A DNA stretch of 64,000 bases. It comes from an uncultured Bacillota bacterium (GTDB taxonomy: Bacteria > Bacillota > Clostridia > Oscillospirales > Oscillospiraceae). Location: positions 62,001 to 126,000 of the forward strand of contig CANSDP010000001.1 in NCBI GenBank assembly GCA_947645675.1. Direction: 5' to 3'. The translations under genes and the position numbers were made by a program. Of the stretch, positions 9,333-19,638 are shown in pieces. Every line of letters starts with the position of its first letter. The stretch's first letter is position 1. A model generated the notes under the pieces. The model had not been told where the DNA came from. It made no database searches and saw only the letters and a program-made list of their open reading frames with translations.

Positions 9333-9821
9333 TTGAGGAGCATGGTCACGACCGGTACCGAAGAGACCGTATGCCGCCTTGTGCGGGAGTACAGCGATAT
9401 GCTGCTGCGCCTGGCCTGTACCCGTCTGTCCTCCGTCAGTGACGCGGAGGACGCGGTGCAGGAGGTGTTTCTGCGGCTGCTGTCCGCTCCCGTCTCATTC
9501 CGGGACGCCGGACATGAGAAAGCGTGGCTGATCCGAACCACCCTTCATCGCGCCAGTGATATCCGCCGCCAGGCGGAAAAGCGGAATCTCCCTCTGGAGG
9601 AGGCGGCCCAGACAGCTGCCCCTGAGCCGGGGACGGACCTGCTTCAGGCGGTACAGGCCTTGCCGGAGAAGTACGGCGCCGTGATCCATCTGCATTACTA
9701 TGAGGGATATTCCATCCGGGAGATTGGAACGCTTCTGGGCTTGCCCGCCGCCACGGTGGGCACCAGACTGGCCCGGGGCCGGGAACGGCTGCGGGAACTG
9801 CTGAAGGAGGAGATCAAATGA
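9333..9821 (+). CDS. ECF-type RNA polymerase sigma factor
   Basis: Region 2 (SDAEDAVQEVFLRLL) and region 4 (YYEGYSIREIGTLLGLPAATVGTRLARGRERL). Confidence 0.85.
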   Translation: MRSMVTTGTEETVCRLVREYSDMLLRLACTRLSSVSDAEDAVQEVFLRLLSAPVSFRDAGHEKAWLIRTTLHRASDIRRQAEKRNLPLEEAAQTAAPEPGTDLLQAVQALPEKYGAVIHLHYYEGYSIREIGTLLGLPAATVGTRLARGRERLRELLKEEIK

Positions 9822-10633
9822 ACTGGAATGACTACCGAAAGGCTGTAGACGCCCTTCCCCTTTCCGGCGATTTCCAGGAGCGGACGGAGGAGCTGGTGCG
9901 CCGAACCGCCAAAATCGTCAAACTTGAAAAGGAGTGTATTTCTGTGAAAAAGAAAGGTTTTGTCAAAGCTGTTTCCATCGCCGCGGCGGTGGCCCTGTTA
10001 ACCATTTCTGCCTATGCCGCGTCCCGTTTGCTCAGTCCGGCCCAGGTGGCGGACATACATGGGAACGCCGCTCTGGCCCAGGCCTTCGAGAGCGAGGACG
10101 CGGTCAAGCTCAACCAGTCGGTGCAGACGGAAAAGCTCTGCGTCACCCTGGCAGGATTGGTCTCAGGGGAGAACCTGTCCGAGTGGACCGATCAGGCCGA
10201 CCAGTCCCGCACCTATGCGGTGATGATTTTGGAAAGTCTGGACGGCACGCCGCTGGATATAGATGACTTCTCGATCACCGAGTATACCTTCACGCCTCTG
10301 GTGGCCGGGTTTACCCCCTGGTCTGTGAACAACTGGACCCTGGACGCCGGCGTCTCCCTTCTGGAGCGGGACGGTGCGCTCTATTATCTGCTGGACACGC
10401 GGAATATTGAGATGTTTGCGGACCACACGGTGTATATGGCCTTCTACCAGGGGAGGCTGCCCGACCCGGATATCTTTACTATGACTGAGGACGGGACCAT
10501 CTCTTTTGCGGAAAGCTTTGAGGGCCCCCAGGCTCTGTTCACCCTGCCCTTGGACGAGAGCAAGGCCGACCCCGCCGCTGTGGAGAAATTCATGAATGAC
10601 AGCGGCTTTGACCGGGAGTGGTTTACCTCCTGA
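9818..10633 (+). CDS. Putative anti-sigma / membrane protein partnered with upstream sigma factor
   Basis: ATGA overlap with the sigma gene; single TM (GFVKAVSIAAAVALLTISAYAA). Confidence 0.55.
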   Translation: MNWNDYRKAVDALPLSGDFQERTEELVRRTAKIVKLEKECISVKKKGFVKAVSIAAAVALLTISAYAASRLLSPAQVADIHGNAALAQAFESEDAVKLNQSVQTEKLCVTLAGLVSGENLSEWTDQADQSRTYAVMILESLDGTPLDIDDFSITEYTFTPLVAGFTPWSVNNWTLDAGVSLLERDGALYYLLDTRNIEMFADHTVYMAFYQGRLPDPDIFTMTEDGTISFAESFEGPQALFTLPLDESKADPAAVEKFMNDSGFDREWFTS

Positions 10634-10762
10634 TCGCGGGGATGACAAGCGCAGCACTTCAGTATAACACATTTTTCCCATTTTGTAAGGCACACTTTCC
10701 CAACCTCCGCATAGGATGAAACAGCCGTGAACGGCAAATTTAAAGGGAGGGGAGGCGTGTTC

Positions 10763-10834
10763 ATGGGTATCGTGGTGGTACGTTCCCCCCGGTGCCTGCG
10801 GGGGCTGCTGCGCAGGATTTTTAAGGTGAAATAG
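10763..10834 (+). CDS. spoVM: Stage V sporulation protein SpoVM candidate (23 aa)
   Basis: ATG preceded by gggaggggaggcg RBS; MGIVVVRSPRCLRGLLRRIFKVK*, an amphipathic Pro-containing peptide matching the clostridial SpoVM pattern (M-x-IVVVKSP-x-hLxGhLRxhF). Confidence 0.8.
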   Translation: MGIVVVRSPRCLRGLLRRIFKVK

Positions 10835-10974
10835 GGCATACATCAAGACTCCCGGACATATAGTGTCAACAAAGTGATGAGTCCTTGAAGGAGGCCTGTA
10901 TTCCCGTCTTTTTTGGGGAATAGGGGGCCATGTGAGGGGACGCGGGCTGATACTATGACAAGGGAGAGGACACA

Positions 10975-12495
10975 ATGGAATTTGAACGTGATACGATGAT
11001 AGGTTATGAGACGGTGGCGGAGGTGTCGCTGTGCCAGGAGGAGACGCTGGAGAGCATCGTGCCCGACGCCTGCCCGGATATTCTGCGAATTGTGGATGTT
11101 TGCGGACAGGCGACCCTCAGCGGCAAGCAGGCCCGGGAGGGGGCGGCTCAGGTCAGCGGAGTGGTCCGGGCGGTGATCCTCTACCAGCCCGAGGGAGGCG
11201 GCGGACTGCGGCGGATGGAGGCCAGCCTGCCCTTCACCTGTCAGGCGGAGGCTCCCGGCCTCACCGAGCGGGGCGCCGTGCTGGCCTGTCCCCGGCTTCG
11301 AGGGGCGGAGGCCAGGGCGCTGAACCCCCGGAAGGTGCTGCTGCGGGTGGACCTGGTGGTGGATGTGACAGCCTGCCAGCCGGTGGAGCGGCCGGTGTGC
11401 AGCGGGGTGACAGCCCCGGAGGAGAACGGAGTCTGTCAGAAGCAGTACCGGGGGGAGCACTATCTGCTGTGCGCTGTACAGGAGAAGCCATTTACCTTCT
11501 CCGACCAAATCAGACTGCCCACCGGCTCCGGGGAGGCCCCCATACTGCTGGCCGCCCGGGTACAGCCGGAGTGTACCGAGAGCAAGCTGATCGGCTCTAA
11601 GCTGATCTTCAAGGGGATGGCGGAGATATCCCTGCTCCTCCAGGAGGCGGAGGGGGGGCTGACCTCCTGCTGTGAGTCCATGCCCTTCTCCCAGGTCATT
11701 GAGACGGCGGGCGCCGGCGAGGAGGGGGACTGCCAGGTGACGGTAGAGGTGGCCTCCTTCCGGTGCGAGCAGACCCCGGGGGATGGCCGGGAGGTCAGCG
11801 TGGATCTGGAGCTGCTGGCCCAGGCCCAGGTGAGAGGACTGCGGCCGGTGACCCTTTTGCAGGACCTGTACAGCACCAGTAACCTGATGGAGGTAGACCG
11901 GGAGAATCAGGCCCTGTGCCGGCTGAGCGAGCAGTCGGTACGGCCCCAGGCCGTCCGGGAGCTGCTGGAGACAGGGGAGCTGGTCCGCTCAGTGGTGGAC
12001 GCCAGGCTGGCCCTGGGCCAGGTGCGTCAGAGCCGGGAGGGCAAGGAGCTGGCGTTGACGGTGGACGCCTGGCTTACGGTGATGTATCTGGATGAAAATG
12101 AGCTGGTCCAGTGTGTCCGCCGGTCCATCCCGGTGTCCTGCCGCCTGGACTGTGCGGAGGGCGTCCGGTGCTCCTGCTTCTGCGGATGCCCTGGGGAGGT
12201 CTTTGCGGCCCCTGCCGTGGGCGGGGTGGAGGTCCGCTTTACCGTGGAGTTCCACTGCCTGGCCACCGAGACTGCCGCCGTGCCTGCCGTCACCGCCGCC
12301 CGGATGGGGGAGGCCCGGAGCGCGGGAGAGGGGACCCGGCCCTCTGTGGTCCTGCGGATGCCGTCACCGGGGGAGGAGCTGTGGGATATCGCCAAGGCCC
12401 ACGGCACCACCATGGAGCAAATTCTCCAGGCCAACGAGCTGGAAGAGGAGGTCCTGCCCGCGGGGCGGATGCTCCTGATCCCCAGCGCGAGGTAA
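10975..12495 (+). CDS. DUF3794/SPOCS domain protein with C-terminal LysM (SipL-like)
   Basis: Repeats VPDACPDILRIVDVCGQATLSG...; C-terminal LysM PGEELWDIAKAHGTTMEQILQANELEEEVLPAGRMLLIP. Confidence 0.85.
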   Translation: MEFERDTMIGYETVAEVSLCQEETLESIVPDACPDILRIVDVCGQATLSGKQAREGAAQVSGVVRAVILYQPEGGGGLRRMEASLPFTCQAEAPGLTERGAVLACPRLRGAEARALNPRKVLLRVDLVVDVTACQPVERPVCSGVTAPEENGVCQKQYRGEHYLLCAVQEKPFTFSDQIRLPTGSGEAPILLAARVQPECTESKLIGSKLIFKGMAEISLLLQEAEGGLTSCCESMPFSQVIETAGAGEEGDCQVTVEVASFRCEQTPGDGREVSVDLELLAQAQVRGLRPVTLLQDLYSTSNLMEVDRENQALCRLSEQSVRPQAVRELLETGELVRSVVDARLALGQVRQSREGKELALTVDAWLTVMYLDENELVQCVRRSIPVSCRLDCAEGVRCSCFCGCPGEVFAAPAVGGVEVRFTVEFHCLATETAAVPAVTAARMGEARSAGEGTRPSVVLRMPSPGEELWDIAKAHGTTMEQILQANELEEEVLPAGRMLLIPSAR

Positions 12496-12501
12496 CATAA
12501 T

Positions 12502-12534
12502 AAGAGACGGGCCCTTTTCGGGTCCGTCTCTTTT
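12502..12534 (+). terminator. Rho-independent terminator
   Basis: aagagacgggccc ttttc gggtccgtctctttt. Confidence 0.85.
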
Positions 12535-12539
12535 CGTGT

Positions 12540-14204
12540 TTATTTCAGCCGGAAGGTGCTGACCAGCTCCTTCAACAGGCTGGCCTGGTTGGACAGCTCG
12601 CGGCTGGCGGCGGCGCACTCCTCGCTGGCGGAGGAGTTGCTCTGAACCACGGCGGAGATCTGGTCGATGCCCTCGGTGATCTGGGAGATGGCGGTGGTCT
12701 GGTTTTCCACCGCGTCCACCACAGCGGACATTCGTTCAGTTACACCGGCGGCGCTCTGGCTGGTGCGCTCCAGGGACTGGGTGACCTGGGACACCACGTC
12801 GCTGCCCTCGTTGACCGAGGTGAGGGAGCCCTCAATCAGCTCCTTGGTGGCCTTGGCGGCCTCGTCAGACTTGTTGGCCAGGTTGCGGACCTCGTCGGCG
12901 ACCACGGCGAAGCCCTTTCCGGCGGAGCCCGCCCGGGCGGCCTCCACGGCGGCGTTTAGGGCCAGGATGTTGGTCTGGAAGGCGATGTTCTCAATGGTGG
13001 CGATGATTTTGCGGATCTCCTCGGAGGAGCTGGAAATTTTCCCCATAGCTGTGTTCAGCTGATGGACATAGTCCACGCTGACGCTCAGGTGTCCGCCGGC
13101 CTCGTCCACGAATTTGCCAGCCTCCTTGGTGCCGTCGGCGGTGCGTTGGGCGTTGCCGGAGATCTCGCTGGTGGTGGCCGCCAGCTCCTCCACAGAGCTG
13201 GCCTGCTCCGCGGTGCCCTGGGCCAGGGACTGGGCGCTGCTGGACACATGGGTGGAGCTGAGCGCCACCTGCTCGGCACTCTCCCGGATGTGCTTCACCG
13301 TGTCGTTAAGGTGGTCGCCGATGGTGTCCATGGACTGGCGGATGGAGGCGAAATCCCCCACATAGCTCTGCTGGGCGCTGTGGGTCAGGTCGCCGCTGGC
13401 AATGGAGCCCAGCACGTTGGAAATTTCCCCAATATAGGACCGCAGGCGCTGGATGGTGTCCTTAAAGATAAAGGCCAGCTCCCCGATCTCGTCCTGGGAG
13501 CGGACGTTGATATTGACCTCCTCGCCGGTGCTCAGGCCCAGATTGCCCGCCACCAGCCGTCTGGCCACCTGGGTGATCTCGGCCAGAGGGGAGGAGACGG
13601 TCTTTTTCAGATAGGCGGCCATAATCAGACTGCACACAATGATGATGCCCAGGCTTACGACAGAGGAGGCGACAATGGTGTTAAAGGTCTGCCTGTTTGC
13701 CTCCGCCACAGAGATGCCGGCGAAGAGCAGACCGTTGATTTTGCCGTTTTCATCCCTGGTGGGGACGTAGGAGGCTAAGTATTCCTCGTTCAGGATGGTA
13801 GCTTCACCCACAAAGGATTTGCCCTGCTGGAGTATCATGCTGGACAAATCGGAGGACAGCTTGGTCCCCGTGGCCCGCTTGCCGTTCTGGACCACGGTGG
13901 TGTAGGCCCGGGTGTCGCCCTCAAAAATGGTGAATTCGCAGCCCATGCGGTCCTTCAGCTGGTCTAAAAGAGAATCCATCTCCACTCCGCCCTGCGACTG
14001 GCTGAGAAGGTAGGACAGCATGTCGGTACCGCTGACACAGCGCTCTTCCAGAATCCCTGTGGTCAGGGAGCGAAACATGGTTACGCACATGGCAACCGCG
14101 AAGAATACCGATACCATCTGCATAAGGATGACCACAAGGCCGACCTTCCGTCCGATTCCCCGGCGCCGCTGGTGCTGGGGCTGCTGAATTTCTTTCATAC
14201 TCAT
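12540..14204 (-). CDS. Methyl-accepting chemotaxis protein
   Basis: TM segments, HAMP, and signalling tip [55 protein letters not shown]. Confidence 0.95.
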   Translation of the reverse strand: MSMKEIQQPQHQRRRGIGRKVGLVVILMQMVSVFFAVAMCVTMFRSLTTGILEERCVSGTDMLSYLLSQSQGGVEMDSLLDQLKDRMGCEFTIFEGDTRAYTTVVQNGKRATGTKLSSDLSSMILQQGKSFVGEATILNEEYLASYVPTRDENGKINGLLFAGISVAEANRQTFNTIVASSVVSLGIIIVCSLIMAAYLKKTVSSPLAEITQVARRLVAGNLGLSTGEEVNINVRSQDEIGELAFIFKDTIQRLRSYIGEISNVLGSIASGDLTHSAQQSYVGDFASIRQSMDTIGDHLNDTVKHIRESAEQVALSSTHVSSSAQSLAQGTAEQASSVEELAATTSEISGNAQRTADGTKEAGKFVDEAGGHLSVSVDYVHQLNTAMGKISSSSEEIRKIIATIENIAFQTNILALNAAVEAARAGSAGKGFAVVADEVRNLANKSDEAAKATKELIEGSLTSVNEGSDVVSQVTQSLERTSQSAAGVTERMSAVVDAVENQTTAISQITEGIDQISAVVQSNSSASEECAAASRELSNQASLLKELVSTFRLK

Positions 14205-14639
14205 TCACTCCGTTTATTAAGTTTTGTGAGCGGGCAGAAAACCCAACTGCACCTAGTATAGTATGGAGTTCAGCCTTTTGCAAGCCTTTTTTGTTCTTGC
14301 GCGGGTTCGGAAAATTTCCGATTTTTTGAATAAAAAAATGAAAATTTATGTAGAAAAAACCAGCTGGCAAAGGCGCGAAAAAATGCCGGTCCTGAGAGCG
14401 GCAAGGGGAGGTTCAGATGATGGCCGGTCCGATGGACCGCTCCCCGGTTGCCCATTCACCGAGAGAATTCGCAGTTTATTCGGTGAAAAATGAAAAATAG
14501 GATATTTTACCCCTCCATTTCCGCTGGCAGAGGGGGAGGCTGGCCCACAGTGCGGAGGGCAGGCCGGCCAGCGGGAGGTACAGCGGCCCCAGCTGCACTG
14601 GACCAGAAGGTAGAGCGGCGTTCTCAGACCTGTCATTCT

Positions 14640-15323
14640 TTAATTGGAAATCCCGGAGGCCTCTTTGGCCTGCCGGACCAGCGTATTGATTTTATCATCG
14701 GCAGCCTGCCTGGCATTTTTGGCGGTCTCCTCCACGGTGGGGATATGGATATCCTTTAAAGCGTAGGGGTCGTTGAGCCGCAGGCCGGAGCCGGTGAGCA
14801 TGGCCCGCACCTGGGTGTAGGTCCACTGCCGCTCTCCCGCCGGCATGCTGGTGTCAAAGTAGTCGGACCAGGAGCACTGATACTTGCCGGCGATAAAATT
14901 CAGCTGACTGGGCAGGTCCCGCCCCAGCGGGCTGTTCAGTGCCTCCTGATAGGGGTCGGCGTAGTAGTCTTTGATGGCGCGCTCGGCGGCGGCGCGAAAC
15001 TCCGTGACTTGGGAGGCGTAGGAGTCGAAATAGCTTTTGCACCAGATTTGCCCGTCCGGGTCCACTGCGGCGTTCCAGTTGATCTCCAGCTTCTGTTCGC
15101 CCAGCTGCTCCCGGACCATGGACATCAATTCGTCTTTGGTCATATTGACCCAGCCGTGGTCAAGACCAGGCGCTTCCTCGGCGGCCTGCCGGCCCTCTGG
15201 GGAGAGCTCCAGTTTGTCCTGGGATTGCTCCGCAGATTGGTCCGCTTTTTCCTCCGGGACGGCAAACCGGGCCGTCCGCATGGGAGAAATTTGCCTGGCT
15301 CCGGGATTGAACATAATTTCCAT
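14640..15323 (-). CDS. Hypothetical protein
   Basis: Single long ORF with plausible coding composition; no recognised domain. Confidence 0.5.
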   Translation of the reverse strand: MEIMFNPGARQISPMRTARFAVPEEKADQSAEQSQDKLELSPEGRQAAEEAPGLDHGWVNMTKDELMSMVREQLGEQKLEINWNAAVDPDGQIWCKSYFDSYASQVTEFRAAAERAIKDYYADPYQEALNSPLGRDLPSQLNFIAGKYQCSWSDYFDTSMPAGERQWTYTQVRAMLTGSGLRLNDPYALKDIHIPTVEETAKNARQAADDKINTLVRQAKEASGISN

Positions 15324-15424
15324 ATGCGGCTCACTCCTTTGTGATGGCTGATACCATATATATCGGCAAAAAAATGGGAAAATTAAGCGGCTGTCCCGGT
15401 TCAGGGGACAGCCGTCTGCCGCTG

Positions 15425-17191
15425 TTATTTTACCCGCAGCCGCTTGGCCAGCTCCCCGTCGGGGGTGACCTGGGCGGTCTCATAGGTGGTGTAGATCACC
15501 ATTCCCGGCCGGGCGCCCCCCGGCTTTTTCACATAGCGGACGGGGGTGTAGTCCACCGGCACCTTGCTGCTCTCCCGGGCCTGGGAGAACCAGGCGGCCA
15601 AAATGGCGGCCTCGTTGAGGCTCTGGAGGTCGGGGGCCTCCCCGCCGGTCCAGAGGATAACGTGGGAGCCGTGAATCTTCTGGGTGTGGAACCAGATGTC
15701 CCCCTTGCCCGCCAGCTTGCAGGTGAGCAGGTCGTTCTGACTGTTGTTCTTGCCCACCGAGATACGCAGGCCGGCGGTTGACATAAATTCCATGGGCTTC
15801 GACACGACCCGCTTGCCCCGCTCCCTGGCCTTGCCGGGGCGGCGGAGGTAGCCGGTGTCGGCCAGCTCCTGGCGAATCTCCGCCAGGTCCCGCTCCCCCT
15901 CGGCCAGGGAGATGTTCTCCAGCACGCTGTTGAGGTAGTCCAGCTCCTTCCGGCCCTTCTCCAGCTGAATGGTGAGCATTTCCTCCGCCTTTTTGGCCCG
16001 GTTGTAGTCCTTGTAATACTTGGCGGCGTTTTGCTGGGGGGTGAGGAGGGGGTCCAGCTTGATGTCAATCTCTTTGCCCTCGGGATCGTAGAAGTCCACA
16101 GCCCGCAGGCGGGCCATGCCCTTCTCCATCTGGTAAAAATTGCTGGTGAGGATATCTCCCAGCTGACGCAGCCGGTCCCGGTCTTTGGTGGCGGCTAGCT
16201 CCTTCTCCTGGTTGGCAATTTTCCGTTTGACCCGCTCCCAGGCGTTGGTGACCGATTTGATCAGATCCTGGCCCCGCTGCTTGATTCGGTCCTGGCGCTC
16301 CCGCTGCTCAAAGAAGGCGTCCAGCAGGGGAGAGAAGGCGGGCCAGCTCTCCACCTGGGCTGCTCCCTCATATTGTCCCACAGGCAGGAAGGTGAAGTCC
16401 TTGGGACGGCCCTCCAGGGAGATCATGGTGGGGGCGTACCGCCCTGACGCCACAATTTCCTTCAGTCCCTCCAGCCGGTCCAGCAGCCGGGTCCGGCCTT
16501 GGGGGCCCAGGATGTGGAGCCGCGCGTCAGTGGCTCCGGCGGCTTGGTGGACCAGCTCCCGGCAGATCAGGGGGGACAGTCCGCCGAAGGCGTCCAGCAG
16601 CCATTTGTCCGCCTGGGCCTCCTCCGGGGCGGCGGACAGGAGAGACTCCAATCTCTCCCGGTCGGCTGTCAGGGGATTTTCCTTGTCAACCCCTGGGGGG
16701 AGCCGGTAGAACATCCCCGGCTGGAGGATACGTCCGGTAGTGACGTCTCCACCAGTGTGCCGGATGCAGTCCAGAATGCGGCCGTCGCCGTCCAGCAGGA
16801 CTAGGTTGGTCTTGTGGCTGATGGCCTCCAGCACCAGCCTGCGCTCCACCCGGTCGCCCAGCTCGTTCAGCGCCTCGAAGCGCAGAACGGCGGCCCGCTC
16901 CAGAGGGGGCTGGACGAGCTCCAGCAGGCGAGCTCCCGACAGGTGCTTGCGCAGAAGCATACAGAACATGGGGGGCTTTTCCGGGTTCTCCAGGGGCAGG
17001 GTGGTCAGGTGGAGCCGGGGGTGGGCCGGGTTGGCCGACAGCAGCAGCCGCACGTTGCCCGCGCTCTGGGTCCGCAGAGCCAGCACCACCTCGTCCCGCC
17101 CGGGCTGATAAATCTTGTCCACCCGGGCCCCGGCCAGGCTTGTATTCAGTTCATGGATCACGCCCGACAGGCATAACGCGTCTAAAGGCAT
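15425..17191 (-). CDS. rqcH: Rqc2/RqcH-family NFACT protein (ribosome quality control; FbpA-like)
   Basis: NFACT-N PLDALCLSGVIHELNTSLAGARVDKIYQPGRDEVVLALR; NFACT-R DIWFHTQKIHGSHVIL. Confidence 0.9.
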   Translation of the reverse strand: MPLDALCLSGVIHELNTSLAGARVDKIYQPGRDEVVLALRTQSAGNVRLLLSANPAHPRLHLTTLPLENPEKPPMFCMLLRKHLSGARLLELVQPPLERAAVLRFEALNELGDRVERRLVLEAISHKTNLVLLDGDGRILDCIRHTGGDVTTGRILQPGMFYRLPPGVDKENPLTADRERLESLLSAAPEEAQADKWLLDAFGGLSPLICRELVHQAAGATDARLHILGPQGRTRLLDRLEGLKEIVASGRYAPTMISLEGRPKDFTFLPVGQYEGAAQVESWPAFSPLLDAFFEQRERQDRIKQRGQDLIKSVTNAWERVKRKIANQEKELAATKDRDRLRQLGDILTSNFYQMEKGMARLRAVDFYDPEGKEIDIKLDPLLTPQQNAAKYYKDYNRAKKAEEMLTIQLEKGRKELDYLNSVLENISLAEGERDLAEIRQELADTGYLRRPGKARERGKRVVSKPMEFMSTAGLRISVGKNNSQNDLLTCKLAGKGDIWFHTQKIHGSHVILWTGGEAPDLQSLNEAAILAAWFSQARESSKVPVDYTPVRYVKKPGGARPGMVIYTTYETAQVTPDGELAKRLRVK

Positions 17192-17194
17192 GGC

Positions 17195-17596
17195 TTATTC
17201 CCCCATCATGATCGCAAATAGCTCGTTCAGCCGCTGTGTCTTCCCCTGAAGGTACAGCCAGCCAAACAGGGCCTCCAGGCCGGTGGCGGTCTGGTACTGG
17301 GCCCGGCTGGCCGCTTTGGGGACGGAGTGGGGGGCGGTGTTCCGGCCCCGGCGGAATACGCCGGCCTCCTCCTCGGTAAGAACGGGCTGTATCTTCTCAA
17401 ACCGCTCCGCCTGGGCGGGAGCGGCCACATATTTCACCGTGGCCCGGTGGAGGTCCTTGGCCTTGGCCTTGCCGTGGAGCACCAGCCAGGAACGGACCAT
17501 CACCTCATACACCCCGTCCCCCAGGTGAGCCAGCCCCAGGGTGGACAGGGACAGGAGGGCGTCACGGTCGATATTCAAATGAAAATAGTCAGTCAT
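17195..17596 (-). CDS. mrnC: Mini-ribonuclease III
   Basis: LGLAHLGDGVYEVMVRSWLV...GRNTAPHSVPKAASRAQYQTATGLEALFGWLYLQGKTQRLNEL. Confidence 0.9.
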   Translation of the reverse strand: MTDYFHLNIDRDALLSLSTLGLAHLGDGVYEVMVRSWLVLHGKAKAKDLHRATVKYVAAPAQAERFEKIQPVLTEEEAGVFRRGRNTAPHSVPKAASRAQYQTATGLEALFGWLYLQGKTQRLNELFAIMMGE

Positions 17597-17785
17597 GGCG
17601 GACGCTCCTTTTGGAAATTGCCATGATTTTACCACAGCTTGACCAAAATGGCAAGGGAAATGCGATTTAAGGCGGGGAGCGGGTTTGCTCCGGCCCGCAA
17701 TAAAGTGACGATAGACCTGTTGGGCGAACTGTGCTATAATGGCGAAAAAGAGCGATGCGTATACCGAGTCGGAAGGGAGTCTTTT

Positions 17786-18649
17786 ATGGATATCAACCAG
17801 TTTTTCTCAAGGCTTGATACATTCTTCGCAAACAGGGAGATGCGGGAAGCGGAACTGTACATGAAGGAGAGCTTGGAGGCCGCGGAACAAAGCGGCGAGC
17901 TCAGGGCCGCCATCGCGATTTGCAACGAGCTTGGAGGCTATTACCGCAAGCTGTCTCGATACCAGGAGGGCGCGGAGCTCTATGAAAAGGCCCTTGCTTA
18001 TTTAGAGCAGCTTGGTCTCTCCAACAGCGAGCATTACGCCACTACCCTGATCAATTACGCCACAACCTGCACGCAGGCCGGTGAAAAAGAACGGGCGCTT
18101 TCCTTTTTCCAAAAAGCCGCCGCAATCTTTGAGGAAAAGGGGCTGACCACGGATTACCGCGTCGCGGCCTTACACAATAACATCAGCTCTCTGTACCAGG
18201 ATGCCGCCGACCTCCCAAATGCCGAAAAGCACCTTCGGATGGCCCTTTCCGTTCTGGAGGGCCTGACGGGAACTGAATCAGAGGCCGCGATCACCTACAC
18301 GAACTGGGCCCAGCTTTGCCTTGCCTCGGACCGGCTTGCCGACGCCGAAGAGAAGGCTTCACTGGCCCTTGCCGCCTTTGAAAAGACCGGCGGCGAACAT
18401 GACACCCACTACGCCGCGGCGGTCAATGTTTTGGGAAAAATCAGCTATACAAAGGGGGACTATACAGCGGCAATCGCTCGGTTCCAGGAGGCAATGAAGC
18501 TGATCGAGCAGGAGTTTGGCGGCGGGAACATGAGCTATGCGGTGCTTTGCGACAACACCGCCCGCTGTTATCAGAAGCTCGGCGACGCCGGCCTTGCGGA
18601 GACCTTCGCTGACAAGGCGAGGTCCATTTATGAGAGGCTGAGACCATGA
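17786..18649 (+). CDS. Tetratricopeptide repeat protein
   Basis: Multiple TPR motifs (GGYYRKLSRYQEGAELYEKALAYLEQLG...); extended -10 TGcTATAAT upstream (17735-17740). Confidence 0.85.
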   Translation: MDINQFFSRLDTFFANREMREAELYMKESLEAAEQSGELRAAIAICNELGGYYRKLSRYQEGAELYEKALAYLEQLGLSNSEHYATTLINYATTCTQAGEKERALSFFQKAAAIFEEKGLTTDYRVAALHNNISSLYQDAADLPNAEKHLRMALSVLEGLTGTESEAAITYTNWAQLCLASDRLADAEEKASLALAAFEKTGGEHDTHYAAAVNVLGKISYTKGDYTAAIARFQEAMKLIEQEFGGGNMSYAVLCDNTARCYQKLGDAGLAETFADKARSIYERLRP

Positions 18650-19605
18650 AGGGACTGGAGCTGTCTCAAAGGTATTATGAGGCCTATGGACGGGAAATGA
18701 TTGAACGGATCGACCCGGCTCTGTTTGCGCGGGTATCCGTCGGACTCTGCGGGGAAGGCTCTCAGTGCTTTGGCTTTGACGACCAAATTTCCCAGGACCA
18801 CGACTTTGCCCCCGGCTTCTGTGTCTGGCTCAGTGAGGAGGATTTTTCCCGCTATGGCCGCGCGCTGCGGGACGCGTATGACGGCCTGCCCAATGACTTC
18901 TGCGGGTTTTCGAGAAAAAACGTCATCGCGGGGGAGAGGCTGGGCGTTATGACCAGCGGGGGCTTTTACAAGCGCTTTACCGGAAACCCCGAGGGTCCCC
19001 AGAGCAATCTGGACTGGCTCATGACCCCGGAGGCCCACCTTGCCAGCGCCACGAACGGCCAGCTTTTCCACGATCAAAACCCGGCTTTTTCCAGGACCAG
19101 GGAGAGGCTTCTCGCGTTTTACCCCGAGGACGTGCGCCGCAAGAAGCTGGCCGCCCGTGCCGCCATCATGGCTCAGGCGGGGCAGTACAACCTGCTTCGT
19201 CTGATCAAGCGGGAGGACAAGGTGGCCGCAAGCCTTGCGCTGGCCCGCTTTACAGAGGCCTCCATCTCCATGGCGCACCTGTTGAACCGGCGCTACACCC
19301 CCTTTTACAAGTGGGGCTTTTACAGTATGCGGACCCTGCCCAAGCTGGGCGGAGAAATCGGGCCGCTCCTCTCCGCGCTGGTTCAGATCCCCGCCCTCAT
19401 AGGAGAAAAAACAGCTGGAGCGCTCCATGAGGAGGCGTTCCAGCTGACAGAGGAAATATGTATTTACGCCGCGGAGGAGCTGCGGGCGCAGGCGTTATCT
19501 CAGACGCGGAATAGCTTTTTACAAAGCCACGCCGGTGAGATTATGGAGGGGATCAGGGACCCTAAGCTCCGCGCGATGCACCCAATGACGGATTGCCGCA
19601 ACTGA
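18646..19605 (+). CDS. DUF4037-type protein (nucleotidyltransferase-fold candidate)
   Basis: VGLCGEGSQCFGFDDQISQDHDFAPGFCVWL resembles G[GS]..D.D motif; ATGA overlap with TPR gene. Confidence 0.75.
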   Translation: MKGLELSQRYYEAYGREMIERIDPALFARVSVGLCGEGSQCFGFDDQISQDHDFAPGFCVWLSEEDFSRYGRALRDAYDGLPNDFCGFSRKNVIAGERLGVMTSGGFYKRFTGNPEGPQSNLDWLMTPEAHLASATNGQLFHDQNPAFSRTRERLLAFYPEDVRRKKLAARAAIMAQAGQYNLLRLIKREDKVAASLALARFTEASISMAHLLNRRYTPFYKWGFYSMRTLPKLGGEIGPLLSALVQIPALIGEKTAGALHEEAFQLTEEICIYAAEELRAQALSQTRNSFLQSHAGEIMEGIRDPKLRAMHPMTDCRN

Positions 19606-19638
19606 ATGACCGAAGGAAACGGACAGGGAGGAAACAGT

